The translations under genes were made by a program, and so were the position numbers. 64,000 nucleotides of DNA from positions 992,001-1,056,000 of the forward strand of contig JAJKFH010004053.1 in the NCBI GenBank assembly GCA_023333565.1. Direction: 5' to 3'. Under the pieces are notes generated by a model that had not been told where the DNA came from, ran no database searches, and saw nothing but the letters and a program-made list of their open reading frames with translations. Positions within the stretch are counted from its first letter, which is position 1, and every line of letters starts with the position of its first letter. This stretch comes from Puffinus mauretanicus (taxonomy: Eukaryota > Chordata > Aves > Procellariiformes > Procellariidae). Of the stretch, positions 12,232-24,218 are shown in pieces.

Positions 12232-15200
12232 AATGTGATGCACCTGGGAGAATCGGAGATGGAAGAACAAACTATACATGACAGATGTTAGTCACATTAC
12301 TTACTGCACAACTGGAATGACAATGCATATTACAGTGATGTGCATGATGTTAGGTACAGGGCCCATACAGAATAGAAGAGCAGTAAAGAAGAAACTAGTG
12401 AAAGAGGAAATGTCTTGAGATTTTCCCCACATCAAGCCACTGTTTTTCCTGTGACCTAACATTAATTTTTTGTCCCCTGCTGCTTACGAATTTTGAAAAG
12501 CCTGAAAGAAAATATTTGAAATCTCACTAGATAGATAGTTTAATTTGTGCTTTAGCTGCAGTTTTCTTCTGTCTTTTCATCAATTGTTTTTTTTTCCAGA
12601 AAGGGAACAGAGAGTTTGTTGGTGTATATGCTAGACAGAAAGAAACAGATTTTGCTTTCAGAGAAGTAGGAAGAGCCTAAAACGATCAAAGATGAAATTA
12701 TCTGCCTTTCCCTGCAGGTTTATGTGATGGAAACAAGTTGGGGTATGGAGAGGATGAGAAGGCTGTAGATCTCACATTGACGCTACCAAACGTAGTACAC
12801 ATCTTCAAGGTTTTGCAGCCTGTCTGTCTGTGTTGCTGCTGCCAGTGGTCAAGGCCTAATCAAAAGGTGGATCTTTAAAAAACAGGACCTTTTGAAGAGG
12901 GACTCAGTTTAGATTGCAGAATTTTCTGAAATATAGCAGATGCAACTCGAAAATGTATGCGGGTAACAAGTACATCTACCACAGATGTGTAATTTACATG
13001 CACTTAATATTCAGTAACTTCTGAATCAGCATGGGATGAATGAGAGAAAGGGAGGGATTCAGAGGCACGAGGGCCAGAATATACCACCTGCAAAGTCAAA
13101 GATAGGAAAACATGACTTGTACATATAAGAGGTTGTAGCTGCCTCAAGGCTTGTTCTCCTGTGAGCTGAGATCAGGAGGGGAGACAGGGCAAAACCACGT
13201 GGGAGGAGATATTGGTATTCCAACACCAGAGTGCATATACAGATTTGGTAGTTGTTTTTTTTTTTTCCCCAAACGAGCTTCTCTCTCTTCTGCATCAGCA
13301 TTTTCTACCCGTGGCTTGAATAAGAGTCGGGTTTTACTTTGCTTTGGCTGCTGCACTTGGTGCCATTTTCAAGACTGGGAAATGTTTTGGTTTTCACTTC
13401 TAGGCTCGTAGAGTTCAGGGAAGGGGAAGAAAGGGACAAGAGGAAAAATGGAGTAATGAGCCGAATAGTGAGGTCATATGACTGGTTTTGTATGCAAATG
13501 TTTTTTCCAAGTGTGTTCATAGTCTGTGATACAGCCAGAAAAAGAGCCTTATAAAAAGTTGCCTTTTAACATGATGCAATACAGCTCCTGGTCTCGGGCT
13601 CATACCTCCAGACAGTGACTCTAGCTGAGGTGCTTATGTATGGTCATGCCAGTTGCCATGGACAGTAGGAAGAAAAAGGCACTTTCAGTTCTTCTAAGAG
13701 ATCACTTAACAGGGAGAGTTTCTCTCTGCTGACCAGAGATGGAGCCCAGACACCTAAGCTGGGTACCTCAGATGAGGTCTTATGGTTAATATTGGTCTAG
13801 GCCCTGAGGGTTGATTTGGTAAGGAGGGGAAAAGCAGTCCTAGCAGAGGACAAGGGACTAGCTCTGAGGCAGGGCTGGGGGAGATGGATGTGAGGGATTA
13901 ACAGCAGTCATTCCCAGAGAGGTGGATAAAAAGGAAATGATAGCCTCTGTTATATGAAGAAAGGACTGATAATTGCTAGATGAGTTTAACTCATAGAGTT
14001 GTGGCTGTGTTAGGCCATCTCTTCACATCTCACTGCTCCTCATGCGTGTGTAGGACAAAAGGCCAATATTTCTCTAGTTTGATCTCTGATGCAATGTAGA
14101 TCAAAGCAACTTACCTTGATTCCTGCATTGTACCTATAATTTTGGGTTGAACCTCAACGTATCTTGGTTATAGATAGAATAGCTGCTTAATGAACCATCA
14201 GAAAGTAATGAAAAATCACAGCCTATGGCCTCCACTCATCTAGGCAAGAGAAACACTTTTCTAGTGCCAAGAATGCTCTGATTTATAGTTCTGGAACTTC
14301 TTCAGTGTAAATCGAATATATCCAGGTAATTTAGTGGAAATATTAACATCACACTCTTAATAAATTCTCTCTTAAAAGTGTATTTCAGTAACATACAAAA
14401 GTCTGAAACCAGACTAAGTAATCTTGTATTACTACATGTTCAGTGTGTATATTACTGTATTTTTCACTTGAACGTGGGCTAAAGTACATTTTTTATTGAG
14501 TCAGTCTAGAGCACAGAGTTAGGAGTAAACCAGCACATTATTTTATTATAACTTTATTGTTACCTGTACCATATTGTTATGCTTTTACAATAGCTGAACT
14601 GTGTCAGACATTCAGATCAGTGCTTCAGAGGACTTGTATCCTAAAGGCAAAACAGGCTCAATACAGCGCCACAAGTCAACCACTGACAATAGTACAGTGC
14701 AGTGTAAATGCACTTCCAAAGTGCCTTATAAATATAAAAAGCAAAGTGCAAAGTAAGGAAGAATGTTTGCCTTTAAGCTGCTCCTCTATAGCTTGTAAAT
14801 ATATTCTCACAGGTTTCTTCATGAACCAACTTCTGGTGTTGTTCTGTTCATTTCCCATTAGTTATGCAAAGGACTTCATCTGGCTGCCCAGTACTGAGGG
14901 GCCTCTCTTTATCTTCAGAGAACCAAAATAATGAGACCATAAAAGTAATGGAATCTGCGGTTCTTTGTTCCTGTTTGAGAGACTCTCACTTCATTTCATC
15001 CTCTCCTTCTATGCAAAGGAAGGCCCCATTGCTATCCTCAGATTTTTTTCTTGTGCATGAATATACACATACATAAAGCAACGAAAAGACATGTTATCAT
15101 AAATAGGTATAGAGGGAAATGCTATTAATTCACAACTCAATTTTCAGACTCCCTTCTCTTCTTTTCCTCTCCACTCATTATTTCTAGTTGTTCAGAGTAC

Positions 15201-17113
15201 AAAGAGTCAGTTGAAATGAAGACACAGTGAAGCTGGATCGTTTATTTGACTGCATACAAGAATTTTGTAGAACAATAAACACGATATTCTTCTGACTCCT
15301 TGTTTTTCCTACGGTTCTTTTACTCAAAACTATATATAAGTGCTATAATGTATCAAGTAAATCATTATTTGACATTGCTGAGTGGATTTAAAAACAAAGT
15401 TTACATGTAAACTGTGGAATCTGAGATGTGGGAGGATTGATCTCATAGTTAAACAAGGAAAAAACCCTCTACATTTTTTCCAGTTGTTTAGTTTGGAAGC
15501 AATCTAGGGTACGGATGTAATCTCTCTAACATAACATGATTAGCTAAATAAAAGGCCTTTCCAGTCTTTAAAATACTAAGGCCAATCAGATGATTATTAT
15601 CCACTGCCATTACGCATTTAGAAAACTGAAAAATAACTTATGTTAGATTTAAAAAAATAAGTTGTCTTTCACTTATAAAACATGCATCTCAATAAATGTC
15701 ATTGGCAGCTTCTGGAGCAGCTTTTCAGAAGCATGTTTATCATGTGCTGGATAAGGAATTAACTATCGTCTGCAGTCTATCTAGGACTTCAGTTTAATTT
15801 ATGGAGGTATTGTACTCTGGAGAAAGTGAAAGTAGAAGCAAAAAATGGAAAAAGACAGGAAAAATAAATTAATTTGGATGTGTTAATTTAAAGGTAAAGA
15901 AAAAAATCTAACTGCTCTGTAACTTTTATAGGGATTCTTTTATCTGGAGTTATACCCTTCAGTTCTTTTTTGTAATGAAGAAAATAAAGTTCTTTGGGGA
16001 AAAAAGTATTAAAATCTACAGAATTAAAGGAAAAATAATTTAAAACCTGCTGAGGGAATCCTGTTCTTTAAGCTTCCAACAGACAATGCTCATCAATAGC
16101 CATCATCCTGGAAACAACAATTGTGATAATGGAAGGAACCATGAGAAGCAGTTGGTGTATTACGAACTATGACTTTCTCCTCATGGAGATTCCTGTGCCT
16201 GTGACCAACATGCATATTCAAATTGCTGCCTAATTAGTTAATGCCATCTACACATCCAGTTTCCACCATAGCAACATCTAAGCAGCCAGTTTGCTCCATG
16301 ACAAGTGCTCTGAAGTGTCGCAGTAGCTTTCACCAGGACCAATCCTTAATAGACACAATGTCCTGTGTTTATTATCTTTTCCCAGTTAAGTCTTCAGGGC
16401 GAGATGGGGAGACTGGGTATAGATCACTTTCATTCACCTACTCTTCCCCTGATTCACACACTGCTGTCTTCTCTGTTGTATGGAAATCCCTGAACCAGAA
16501 AGAAATATTTATGTGGTTTGGAAGAAGTGGCTGGTGCTGTTTCAGCTGCTTTTCTAAATTAGATTAATCAGCAAGAATGATTAATGCTATTAAAAATTTA
16601 GTAGCTTGTTTTTCCATATGTAACTCTCTAAATATGTTATTTGGTTTACTGTAAAAAGACAGTCTACTTAGAACAAATGCTATACTAAAATTAAATAACA
16701 TGTCTGATTTATATGAATCTATATCATCAACATTCATAAATAATGATGTTACTCTGCTCAGTTTCTACTCATTTTCCTGGGCCACCACATCAGCACAATA
16801 CAAATAGAGAAAAATATGTAGCTAATTAATCCTTCCCTAGCTTCCCTTTATTATTGGTTGAAGTTAAACATTTCAATAATTAAACCAAGAAACTTTGTAG
16901 GAAAAACAGTCCTTTGCATATAATTACACTGTGTATCCAGTTGGATGAATTGATGGCTTTTCATTCATCACAAACACATTTCAAAATATGGTATTCCATA
17001 GTAGCAGCTGGTAAAAATGTGACCAAACTGTGACCATACCTTCAAAAGTATTTCAAATAGGGGCACAAAAAGCTCTTGTTTTTCATTTCCAATGCAATAC
17101 CAAGTAGTAACAC

Positions 17114-17823
17114 TTGTCTAAATACGCTGACTTACAGGTCCTTCAATTTTATTGCAACTTTAGAAGATCTTATGGAGATCATAATTTTAAAATTGCCTAC
17201 CCCTTGAATATTAGAGCAGAAGAAGGGTTGGCTTCACGGAGAAAGAGAACTGACCTGTTAAAGCCTGTTCATGCTAATGGTCCTGCTGTTACCACTTCTG
17301 CTCTTCTAAAAAATGCTGCATCAAGACCTACTTGTGTTGATGCCAAAACAGACTCTGAGAGGGAGGTCAAAGACTATGTTCTGAGCATTTGTTTATATTT
17401 ATAAAGAACATTTTTTCAGTTAGCTCTCCTGGGCTTTGGGAACTCTTGACAGTCATAAAAAAAATTCCAGCATGTAAAATAATAAATATTGCAAGCAGTC
17501 CCTCCTCCACTATGCCAACTGCACACGAATCAGGTATTGGTGTCCAGCAGAGTCAACACCAGATACAGAAAGTTATTAACCATCATGACCAGGGAACAGC
17601 AAATGATCCTAACAAAAAGGTGTTTAATCGAAACCTAGTGTACCTAAGTAATGTAGTAGCACTGCATGCAATGGCATTTCTTCTCAAATCCTATGGAGCA
17701 GCTGCTTTAAATTGTCTGGCGGTATTAACTAACGATAAACTCATTCACTTCTATAGAAATAGAAGTTCACCAAATAACAGGACTGCAATAAATAAGATTT
17801 TTTACGCAGGAATGAATCCCTAG
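17114..17823 (+). other. Two overlapping unrecognised ORFs (96 and 144 codons), coding status doubtful
   Basis: A 96-codon frame (17,114-17,404) overlaps a 144-codon frame (17,389-17,823, a different frame). The second is the longest open frame outside the transposons. Its track start at 17,389 is TTG, not ATG; the first ATG is near 17,512. A splice-acceptor-like pyrimidine tract plus CAG lies just inside it (about 17,409-17,419). The predicted peptides have no motif, repeat or membrane pattern that I recognise. Chance alone could produce one frame of this length in 64 kb of AT-rich sequence. An old processed pseudogene or a lineage-specific exon are alternatives. Confidence 0.2.
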
Positions 17824-19724
17824 GTCTAATGTTAACTTTTTTTCCCACAGTCTGATATAACTAAAAAAATAGTCTTACAGTCTGCAGAGTTTTGTGATGA
17901 TGATAAGTTAAATCTTACTGACCATAAGTTACAGGGGTCAAAAGTTATCCCTTTGATTATGATATTAATCTTTAGAAGTTACATTTTCTGACAAAACATC
18001 CACTAGTCCGTTGGGTCCCAATTGTCCCAGTCCAGCATTTAACTCACTCACGAAGTTTTAAGTTGCAGCTTTTCCTAAAGTAAATAAAAATGAGATTTGC
18101 AATGTATTTATTTCTCTTATAGAGTGATCAGTTTCATATGTGCATTTGATAACGAGGGCTATGATCTATTAAAATTACCTCTTTTCTTTAAAAAGAGAAT
18201 TGTGCTAGGTATTTCCGGACGCGATTAGGTAAATAAACTGAAAAGCTCTTTCTGTTAACATCTGCCTGCTCTTTCTCCCCAGAACTAAGAAAATGCCCTC
18301 TGGCTCTTGTTAGTTTTGTAAGCATTTCACAGAAGTGCCTCCCAATTTATCTTTAATTTCAGCATCTTAATACAATTAAAAAGTTGTATGATTTCCTCAA
18401 GTAAATCTCTGTTTAAAACGCTTAAATGCAAAAGAATTTACATGCATTATTCTTAGATCCTTCCAGCACATAAGAGTAGTAAATCCATAAAGTGTTTAGA
18501 TTATTCACCTATTATTCAAAATTTGTGATGCTACTTATATTATGGCTACTAACATAATCATTTCATAACCGTAAAGTTATCTAGTTTCTGATTATCTAAA
18601 AATTGAACTGATTTTGACTAGTTTGAAAAATGAGGGAGAGAAAGAGAATCTAGCTTTGATGTAATACATCTATCCTTGTCATCTCTCAATAGGAAAAAAG
18701 CTTTTTTCTTTTTTTTTTTTTTTTTCAGTTGATTTTCACTTGAAAAGTCCTAAACAGTGGTCTTAGGATCAGGCCTTTTCCTACAAAAGGAGCGTTACTT
18801 GTTGGTTACTTGCTAATGAATGTATCTGTGGTAACTAAGTAACAAATTACTAATACTGTTCAGCTGTAAACTATTTGTTATTTCATTACCAGTTACAAAA
18901 ATATTTGAATCTAAACATATTGTAAAAGTAAAGAAAAGAAATAATATTTCATTTATGGGATAATTGTGCTAGATTATCCCCAAGTACAATATAATATTCT
19001 CAGTGGGGAAGTATTTCCAATCTGTAATAAATATTGTTTTGAATGAAACCCCACTAAGATAATATCTGTCAATTACAATATATTTTAGTGAATTCTAAAG
19101 CATCTAAACACAAAATTGAGCAGTCATAACAGTTAATAATAGATTTGCAGAAACTTGTTCTCAGCCTTGCTTCTTCAAATATGTTTAAATATTTAACTCT
19201 TGAAACATTATGATGGAGGCACGAACCTTCATTGTCAGCAAACCGTTAAACAACTCTCACTATTTAGAGCAAGGAACTTCTATCTTTTCAGCAGTTAATC
19301 TTGGAGGATCTGAAGGTATTTTTGGTTCTACTGCATATGTTTGCATAGACCGTGATCATGAAGAAATGAAATGTTACTCTAAATCTGGAGGATCTACTTA
19401 GTTCCATGGCAATTTTTGCTTTATGTTTGTGGCTGCATATTGTTTATGGCACTTAGATGCTGGCTATGATATAAATTGACAAGATTTAGAGACCTAAAAT
19501 ATAAAGTAAGTTTCTCACTTATCATATGGAAAAATTCTTTGCTGTGAAGCCATTCTCCTTCTGTTTCTACTAATGCAATGCATCCCTTGACCACTAAAAA
19601 ATAATTTAGTAGAAAAGAAACACAGAAAAAGTAGAAATGTTTGACTTACTTAGATATTTTTTTCCAATGTTAGACACTGATGTGCATAATGCATTGTCTG
19701 AACCACTACTAATAAGGGTTACCT
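17824..19724. other. AT-rich non-genic DNA upstream of the full-length CR1
   Basis: No gene or known repeat. A long T-rich tract lies at 18,703-18,725. A 63-codon ORF at 19,210-19,401 (+) has no recognisable motif. Composition changes sharply at about 19,725, where the CpG-rich CR1 5' end begins. Confidence 0.6.
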
Positions 19725-20034
19725 TTACCTCACCGAGGCGAGCAGCTCCGGTGCCGGCACGATCGGCAGCGGTGCGCTGTAGCGCGGTGCACGGGGGGGG
19801 TTCCCAAACCGGGGGAACCTCAGGGGAGCCGAGAGAGCCGCCCGCAGCTCGCCCCACAGAGGCTGAGGGCACCTGGGGGGGGCCAGGAACAACAGCAACA
19901 AAACCCCCCCACGTATAAAAGAAGTCCCTGGGGAGCGCTGGCGACCAGGAGCGCCGCCAACAGGGCGGGCAAACAGGGCGTGGTGCGGCAGTTTGCGCGG
20001 CGGTTTGTGCGGCAGGGCGTGCAGGAAGGGAGCA
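19725..20034 (+). promoter_or_regulatory. CR1 5' UTR / internal promoter region, CpG-rich
   Basis: GC content rises abruptly from the AT-rich flank. The segment has many CpG and three closely spaced G runs (about 19,793-19,800, 19,811-19,815 and 19,823-19,826) plus another G run near 19,875. In CR1 elements the 5' UTR is known to hold the internal promoter that starts transcription at the first base. No TATA box is expected. The G runs could form a G-quadruplex; that is inference. It is preserved here because this copy is not 5'-truncated. Confidence 0.6.
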
Positions 20035-21128
20035 ATGGTACCCAGCCGGCAGAAAGCCACGGCCTGTCTGAGCTCTGCACCCACCTCGAGTGACGCAGCC
20101 GCCCAGAGAGAGCTCCGGCGGGACCCCGCTGCCGCCCAGGTGCCAGGCTGCGGCTGCGCCCGGCTCTTAGGCCAGGCCGGGAGGGCAGCAGGGAGCGCAC
20201 CTGCGGGAGGTGCGCCCAGGCAGGGGAACCCCTCCGCTTAGTGACAGAGCTCCGGGAGGAGGAGAGTAGGTTGAGGAGCGTCAGGGAAAGCAAGAGAGAA
20301 AGATATTGCTGGAATGGCACCCTGCCTTCCCTGAGACAGGCCCAACAGGCAGGCAGGACGCATTGCGCGGAGGATTCCCTATCCTCTCTCCGCCTGGCTG
20401 AACGCGGGACTTAAGGGACGGAGGCAATGGCGACAGGTTCCTGCCGGGCGCAGCAGGCGCGTCTCCTCTGTGACTGCCCCACCTTCCCCGGTGCCCTTGC
20501 ATGATAGGTGTGAGGCTCTGCAAGTGGAACCGAACAATGACGAGGACGATGGTTCATCTAGCGTGGAGCTGTCGCTGAGGTTAAGTCGGCCTAGGCCCTC
20601 CGTCAAAACTGCTTCCATAAAGAAAAAAAGATGGGCCGTTGTCATAGGAGACTCCCTTCTGAAGGGAACAGAAGGCCCAATATGCAGACCGGACCCACTT
20701 CTTAGGGAAGCCTGCTGCCTCCGTGGGGCCCAGGTTAAAGATGTGAAGAGAAAGCTTCCTACCCTGGTACGGCCCTCAGATTATTATCCATTATTGATTT
20801 TTCAGGTAGGCAGCAATGAAGAAGCCCGAGGGCAATCAAGAGAGACTTCAGGGCCTTGGGACAACTGGTTAAGGGATCAGGAGCACAAGTAGTGGTCTCC
20901 TCTATCCTTCCAGTTGCAGGGAATGATGAGGGAAGAAACAGGAAGAGCCAGCAGATCAATACCTGGCTCCAAGCCTGGTGTCATCAACAGAATTTTGGGT
21001 TTTTTGATCATGGGTCAGTCTACATGACACCAGGCCTGCTGGTAACAGACGGGGTACACCTGTCTCAAAGGATGAAAAGGATCTTTGCACAGGAGTTAGC
21101 AGGGGTCATTGAAAGAGCTTTAAACTAG
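20035..21128 (+). pseudogene. CR1 ORF1 (SGNH/GDSL-esterase-domain protein), broken
   Basis: CR1 ORF1 encodes an RNA-binding, retrotransposition-associated protein with a C-terminal esterase domain. The start ATG at 20,035 begins MVPSRQKATACLSS. A Cys-containing segment (TCGRCAQAGE) leads into a charged, probable coiled-coil stretch (TELREEESRLRSVRES, about 20,240-20,290). The esterase domain shows the nucleophile block VVIGDSLLKG (near 20,640) and the Asp/His block TDGVHLS (near 21,045-21,065), so the Ser-Asp-His triad is still readable. The frame is interrupted at least three times: a shift around 20,150-20,195, a TAA at 20,412-20,414 followed by a change of frame, and a shift near 20,840-20,860. 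The stop is TAG at 21,126-21,128. About 364 codon-equivalents, normal for the family. Confidence 0.85.
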
Positions 21129-21190
21129 ATTTGAAGGGTGAAAGGGATAAAACCAGGCTCGCTAGAGATAAGGCTGAGGGCAGCACACCA

Positions 21191-24119
21191 ATGTTTGAGA
21201 GACAGTGTGCTAGTGAGGTCCTTTGGTCTGCCATCTCAATGGAGGTAGGGGACGGAGATTCATGCAGCAGCAAAGATGCAAGGGTTATTGATGTGTTAGA
21301 AATGATGGAAGCACCTGAGAATGGTCACATAGGAATTAGGGCTTCTTCCCCCCAAAAGGCGGCAGGATCAATAGCCCAACTGAAGTGCATCTACACCAAT
21401 GCACACAGCATGGGCAACAAACAGGAGGAGCTGGAAGCCGTTGTGCAGCAGGAAAACTATGATATAGTTACAATCACAGAAACATGGTGGGATGACTTGC
21501 ACAACTGGAGTGCTGCAATGGATGGCTATAAACTCTTCAGAAGGGATAGGCAAGCAAGGGGCGGCGCTGTATGTAGCCTGTATCTTAGGGAGTATTTTGA
21601 TTGTCTAGAGCTTAATGATGGTGATGATAGGGTTGGGTAAGAATCAGAGGGAAGGCCAACAAGACAGATACCAGGGAGTCTGTTATAGACCACCCAACCA
21701 GGATGAAGAGGCAGACGAAATATTCTATAAGCAGCTGGGAGAAGTCTCACAATCGCTAGCCCTTGTTCTTGTGGGGGACTTCAACTTACCAGATGTCTGC
21801 TGGAAATACAATACAGTGGATAGGAAACAGTCAAGAGGTTCCCAGAGTGTGTGGAAGATGATAACTTCCTGACACAGCTCGTGAGCGAGCCAACTAGTGA
21901 AGGCACCCTGCTGGACCTGTTGTTTGTGAACAGAGAAGGACTTGTGGGTGATGTGGTGGTCTTGGGCATAGTGATTACGAAATGATAGAGTTTTCGATTC
22001 TTGGAGAAGTAAGGAGGGGAGTCAGCAAAACCACTACCATGGACTTCCGGAGGGCAGACTTTGGCCTGTTTAGGAGACTGGTTGACAGAGTCCCTTGGGA
22101 GGCAGTCCAGAATGTCCAGGAGTCCAGGCTGGACATTCTTCAAGAAGGAAATATTAAAGACACAGGAGCAGGCTGTCCCCATGTGCCGAAAGACGAGCCG
22201 GCAGGGAAGAAGACTGGCCTGGCTGAACAGAGAGCTTTGGCTGGAACTCAGGAAAAAAAGGAGAGTTTATGACCTTTGGAAGAAGGGGCAGGCAACACAG
22301 GAGGACTACAAAGATGTCATGAGGTTATGCAGGGAGAAAATTAGAAGGGCCAAAGCCTGACTAGAACTTAATCTGGCTACTGCCATAAAAGACAATTAAA
22401 ATTGTTTCTATAAATACATTAGCAACAAAAAGAGGACTAAGAAGAATTTCCACCCTTTATTGGATGCGGGCGCAAACATAGTGACAAAGGATGAGGAAAA
22501 GACTGAGGTACTTAATGCCTTCTTTGCCTCAGTCTTTAATAGTAAGACCAGTTGTTTTCTGGGTACCCACCCCCCTGAGCTGGAAGACAGGGACGGGGAG
22601 CAGAATGAAGCCCCCATAATCCAAGGGGAAATGGTTAGCGACCTGCTACACCACTTAGACACATACAAGTTTATGGGGCCAGATGGGATCCACGCAAGGG
22701 TACTGAGGGAGCTGGCAGAAGTGCTCACCAAGCCACTTCCAACCATTTATCAGCAGTCCTGGCTAACTGGGGAGGTCCCAGTTGACTGGAAGTTAGCAAA
22801 TGTGATAGCCATGTACAAGAAGGGCTGGAAGGAGGATCCGGGGAACTACAGGCCTGTCAGTCTGACCTCGGTGCCAGGGAAGGTTATGAAGCAGATCATC
22901 TTGCGTGCCATCATGTGGCATGTACAGGACAACCAGGTGATCAGGGCTAGTCAGCATGGGTTTATGAAAGACAGGTCCTGCTTGGCTAACCTGATCTCCT
23001 TCTATGACAAGGTGACCCGCTTAGTGGATGAGGGAAAGGCTGTGGATGTTGTCTACCCAGACTTTAGTAAAGCCTTTGACACTGTCTCCCACAGCATTCT
23101 CCTAGAGAAACTGGCTGCTCATGGCTTAGATGGGTGTACACTTCATTGGGTAAAAAACTGGCTGGATAACGGGCCCAAAGAGTTGTGGTGAATGGAGTTA
23201 AATCCAGTTGGCAGCCGGTCACAAGCGGTGTTCCCCAGGGCTCAGTTTTGGGGCTGGTCCTGTTCAATATCTTTATCAACGATCTGGATGAGGGGATTGA
23301 GTGTTCCCTTAGTAAGTTTGCAGACGACACCAAGTTGGGCGGGAGTGTTGATCTGCTGGAGGGTAGGAAGGCTCTGCAGAGGGACCTGGACAGGCTGGAT
23401 CGATGGGCTGAGGCCAACTGTAAGAGGTTCAACAAGGCCAAGTGCCGGGTTCTGCACTTTGGCCACAACAACCTCAGGCAACGCTACAGGCTTGGGGAAG
23501 AGTGGTTGGAAAGCTGCCCAGAGGAAAAGGACCTGGGGGTGCTGGTTGACAGCCGGCTGAACATGAGCCGGCAGTGTGCCCAGGTGGCCAAGAAGGCCAA
23601 TGGCATCCTGGCCTGTATTAGAAATAGTGTGGTCAGCAGGAGCAGGGAGGTGATTGTGCCCCTGTACTCGACACTGGTGAGGCGCACCTTGAATACTGTG
23701 TTCAGTTTTGGGCCCCTCACTACAGGAAGGACATGGAGGTGCTGGAGCATGTCCAGAGAAGGGCAACGAAGCTGGTGAAGGGCCTGGAGCACAAGTCTTA
23801 TGAGGAGTGGCTGAGGGAACTGGGACTGTTTAGTCTGGAGAAGAGGAGGCTGAGGGGAGACCTCATCGCGCTCTACAACTACCTGAAAGGAGGTTGTAAT
23901 GAGGTCAGTGTCGGTCTTTTCTCCCAAGTAACTAACGATAGGACGAGAGGAAATGGCGTCAAGTTGTGCCAAGGGAGGTTTAGATTGGACATTAGGAAAA
24001 ATCTCTTTACTGAAAGAGTGGTCAGGCCTTGGAACAGGCTGCCCAGGGAAGTGGTGGAGTCGTCATCCCTGGAAGTATCTAAAAGACATGTAGATGAGGC
24101 CCTTAGGGACATGGTGTAG
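21191..24119 (+). pseudogene. CR1 ORF2 (endonuclease-reverse transcriptase), broken
   Basis: ORF2 normally nicks target DNA and reverse-transcribes the CR1 RNA in place (target-primed reverse transcription). The endonuclease blocks are readable: CIYTNAHSMGNKQEELE, ITETWW (about 21,475), GVCYRPPNQD (about 21,680) and LVGDFNLPDVCW (about 21,770). The terminal catalytic SDH motif reads SDY at 21,970-21,978, so the His is lost. The RT shows [15 protein letters not shown], motif A as YPDFSKAFD (Asp codon 23,060-23,062), [10 protein letters not shown], and an intact motif C, FADD (Asp codons 23,323-23,328). The C-terminal block ends LRDMV before TAG (24,117-24,119). There is no RNase H, as expected for CR1. 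Lesions include frameshifts near 21,570-21,640, between 21,870 and 22,060 and near 23,185, another shift before 23,733, and in-frame stops TGA 22,358-22,360 and TAA 22,397-22,399. The start ATG is a best guess. Confidence 0.9.
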
Positions 24120-24184
24120 TGGGTATGGTGGTGTTGAGTTGATGGTTGGACTTGATGATCTTAGAGGTCTTTTCCAACCTTACT

Positions 24185-24218
24185 GATTCTATGATTCTAT
24201 GATTCTATGATTCTATGA
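24185..24218 (+). repeat. CR1 3'-terminal 8-bp repeat array
   Basis: Four tandem copies of an ATTCTATG unit mark the 3' end of the CR1. This short repeat replaces a poly-A tail in CR1 and is the sequence where its reverse transcriptase is thought to begin copying. The last unit diverges into flanking DNA (ATCTAAG). Confidence 0.9.

Larger units (their letters stand above)
2441..17113. other. AT-rich non-genic DNA with homopolymer tracts
   Basis: No exon, RNA gene or transposon was recognised across this 14.7 kb. The longest frames (8,230-8,601 minus, 123 aa; 14,557-14,931 plus, 124 aa; 10,163-10,510 minus, 115 aa; 16,241-16,567 plus, 108 aa) have no motif I know and are within chance expectation for AT-rich DNA. 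Visible structure is limited to A/T runs (2,484-2,496; 8,888-8,926 T-rich; 9,932-9,945), a GTTTTTT tract at 12,199-12,231, a short direct repeat of aaatgactaca near 2,845-2,870, and the palindrome at 7,551-7,574. The stretch 3,590-3,910 is of higher complexity with several TAAT cores. Confidence 0.55.
19725..24218 (+). mobile_element. Near-full-length CR1 LINE retrotransposon (about 4.5 kb), decayed
   Basis: A non-LTR retrotransposon of the avian CR1 clade. In order it contains a GC- and CpG-rich 5' UTR, ORF1 (coiled-coil-like segment, then SGNH esterase), ORF2 (APE-type endonuclease, reverse transcriptase, C-terminal domain), a short 3' UTR with the GGTTGGACTTGATGATCTTA signature, and a terminal array of ATTCTATG units. 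The length matches full-length CR1 of about 4.5 kb, whereas most genomic copies are severely 5'-truncated. The 5' boundary is set by the abrupt GC change and is good to about 15-20 bp. Both ORFs are broken, so it cannot move on its own. I see no clear target-site duplication. It belongs to the same subfamily as the minus-strand copies at 27,617 and 35,315. Confidence 0.95.

Noticed and set aside
14557..14931. 124-codon frame
   Set aside because: No motif, no flanking splice or promoter signals, and shadow frames on the opposite strand; within chance expectation.
19725..20320. 119- and 166-codon minus frames over the CR1 5' end
   Set aside because: High GC removes stop codons; the DNA is CR1 5' UTR and ORF1 on the other strand.
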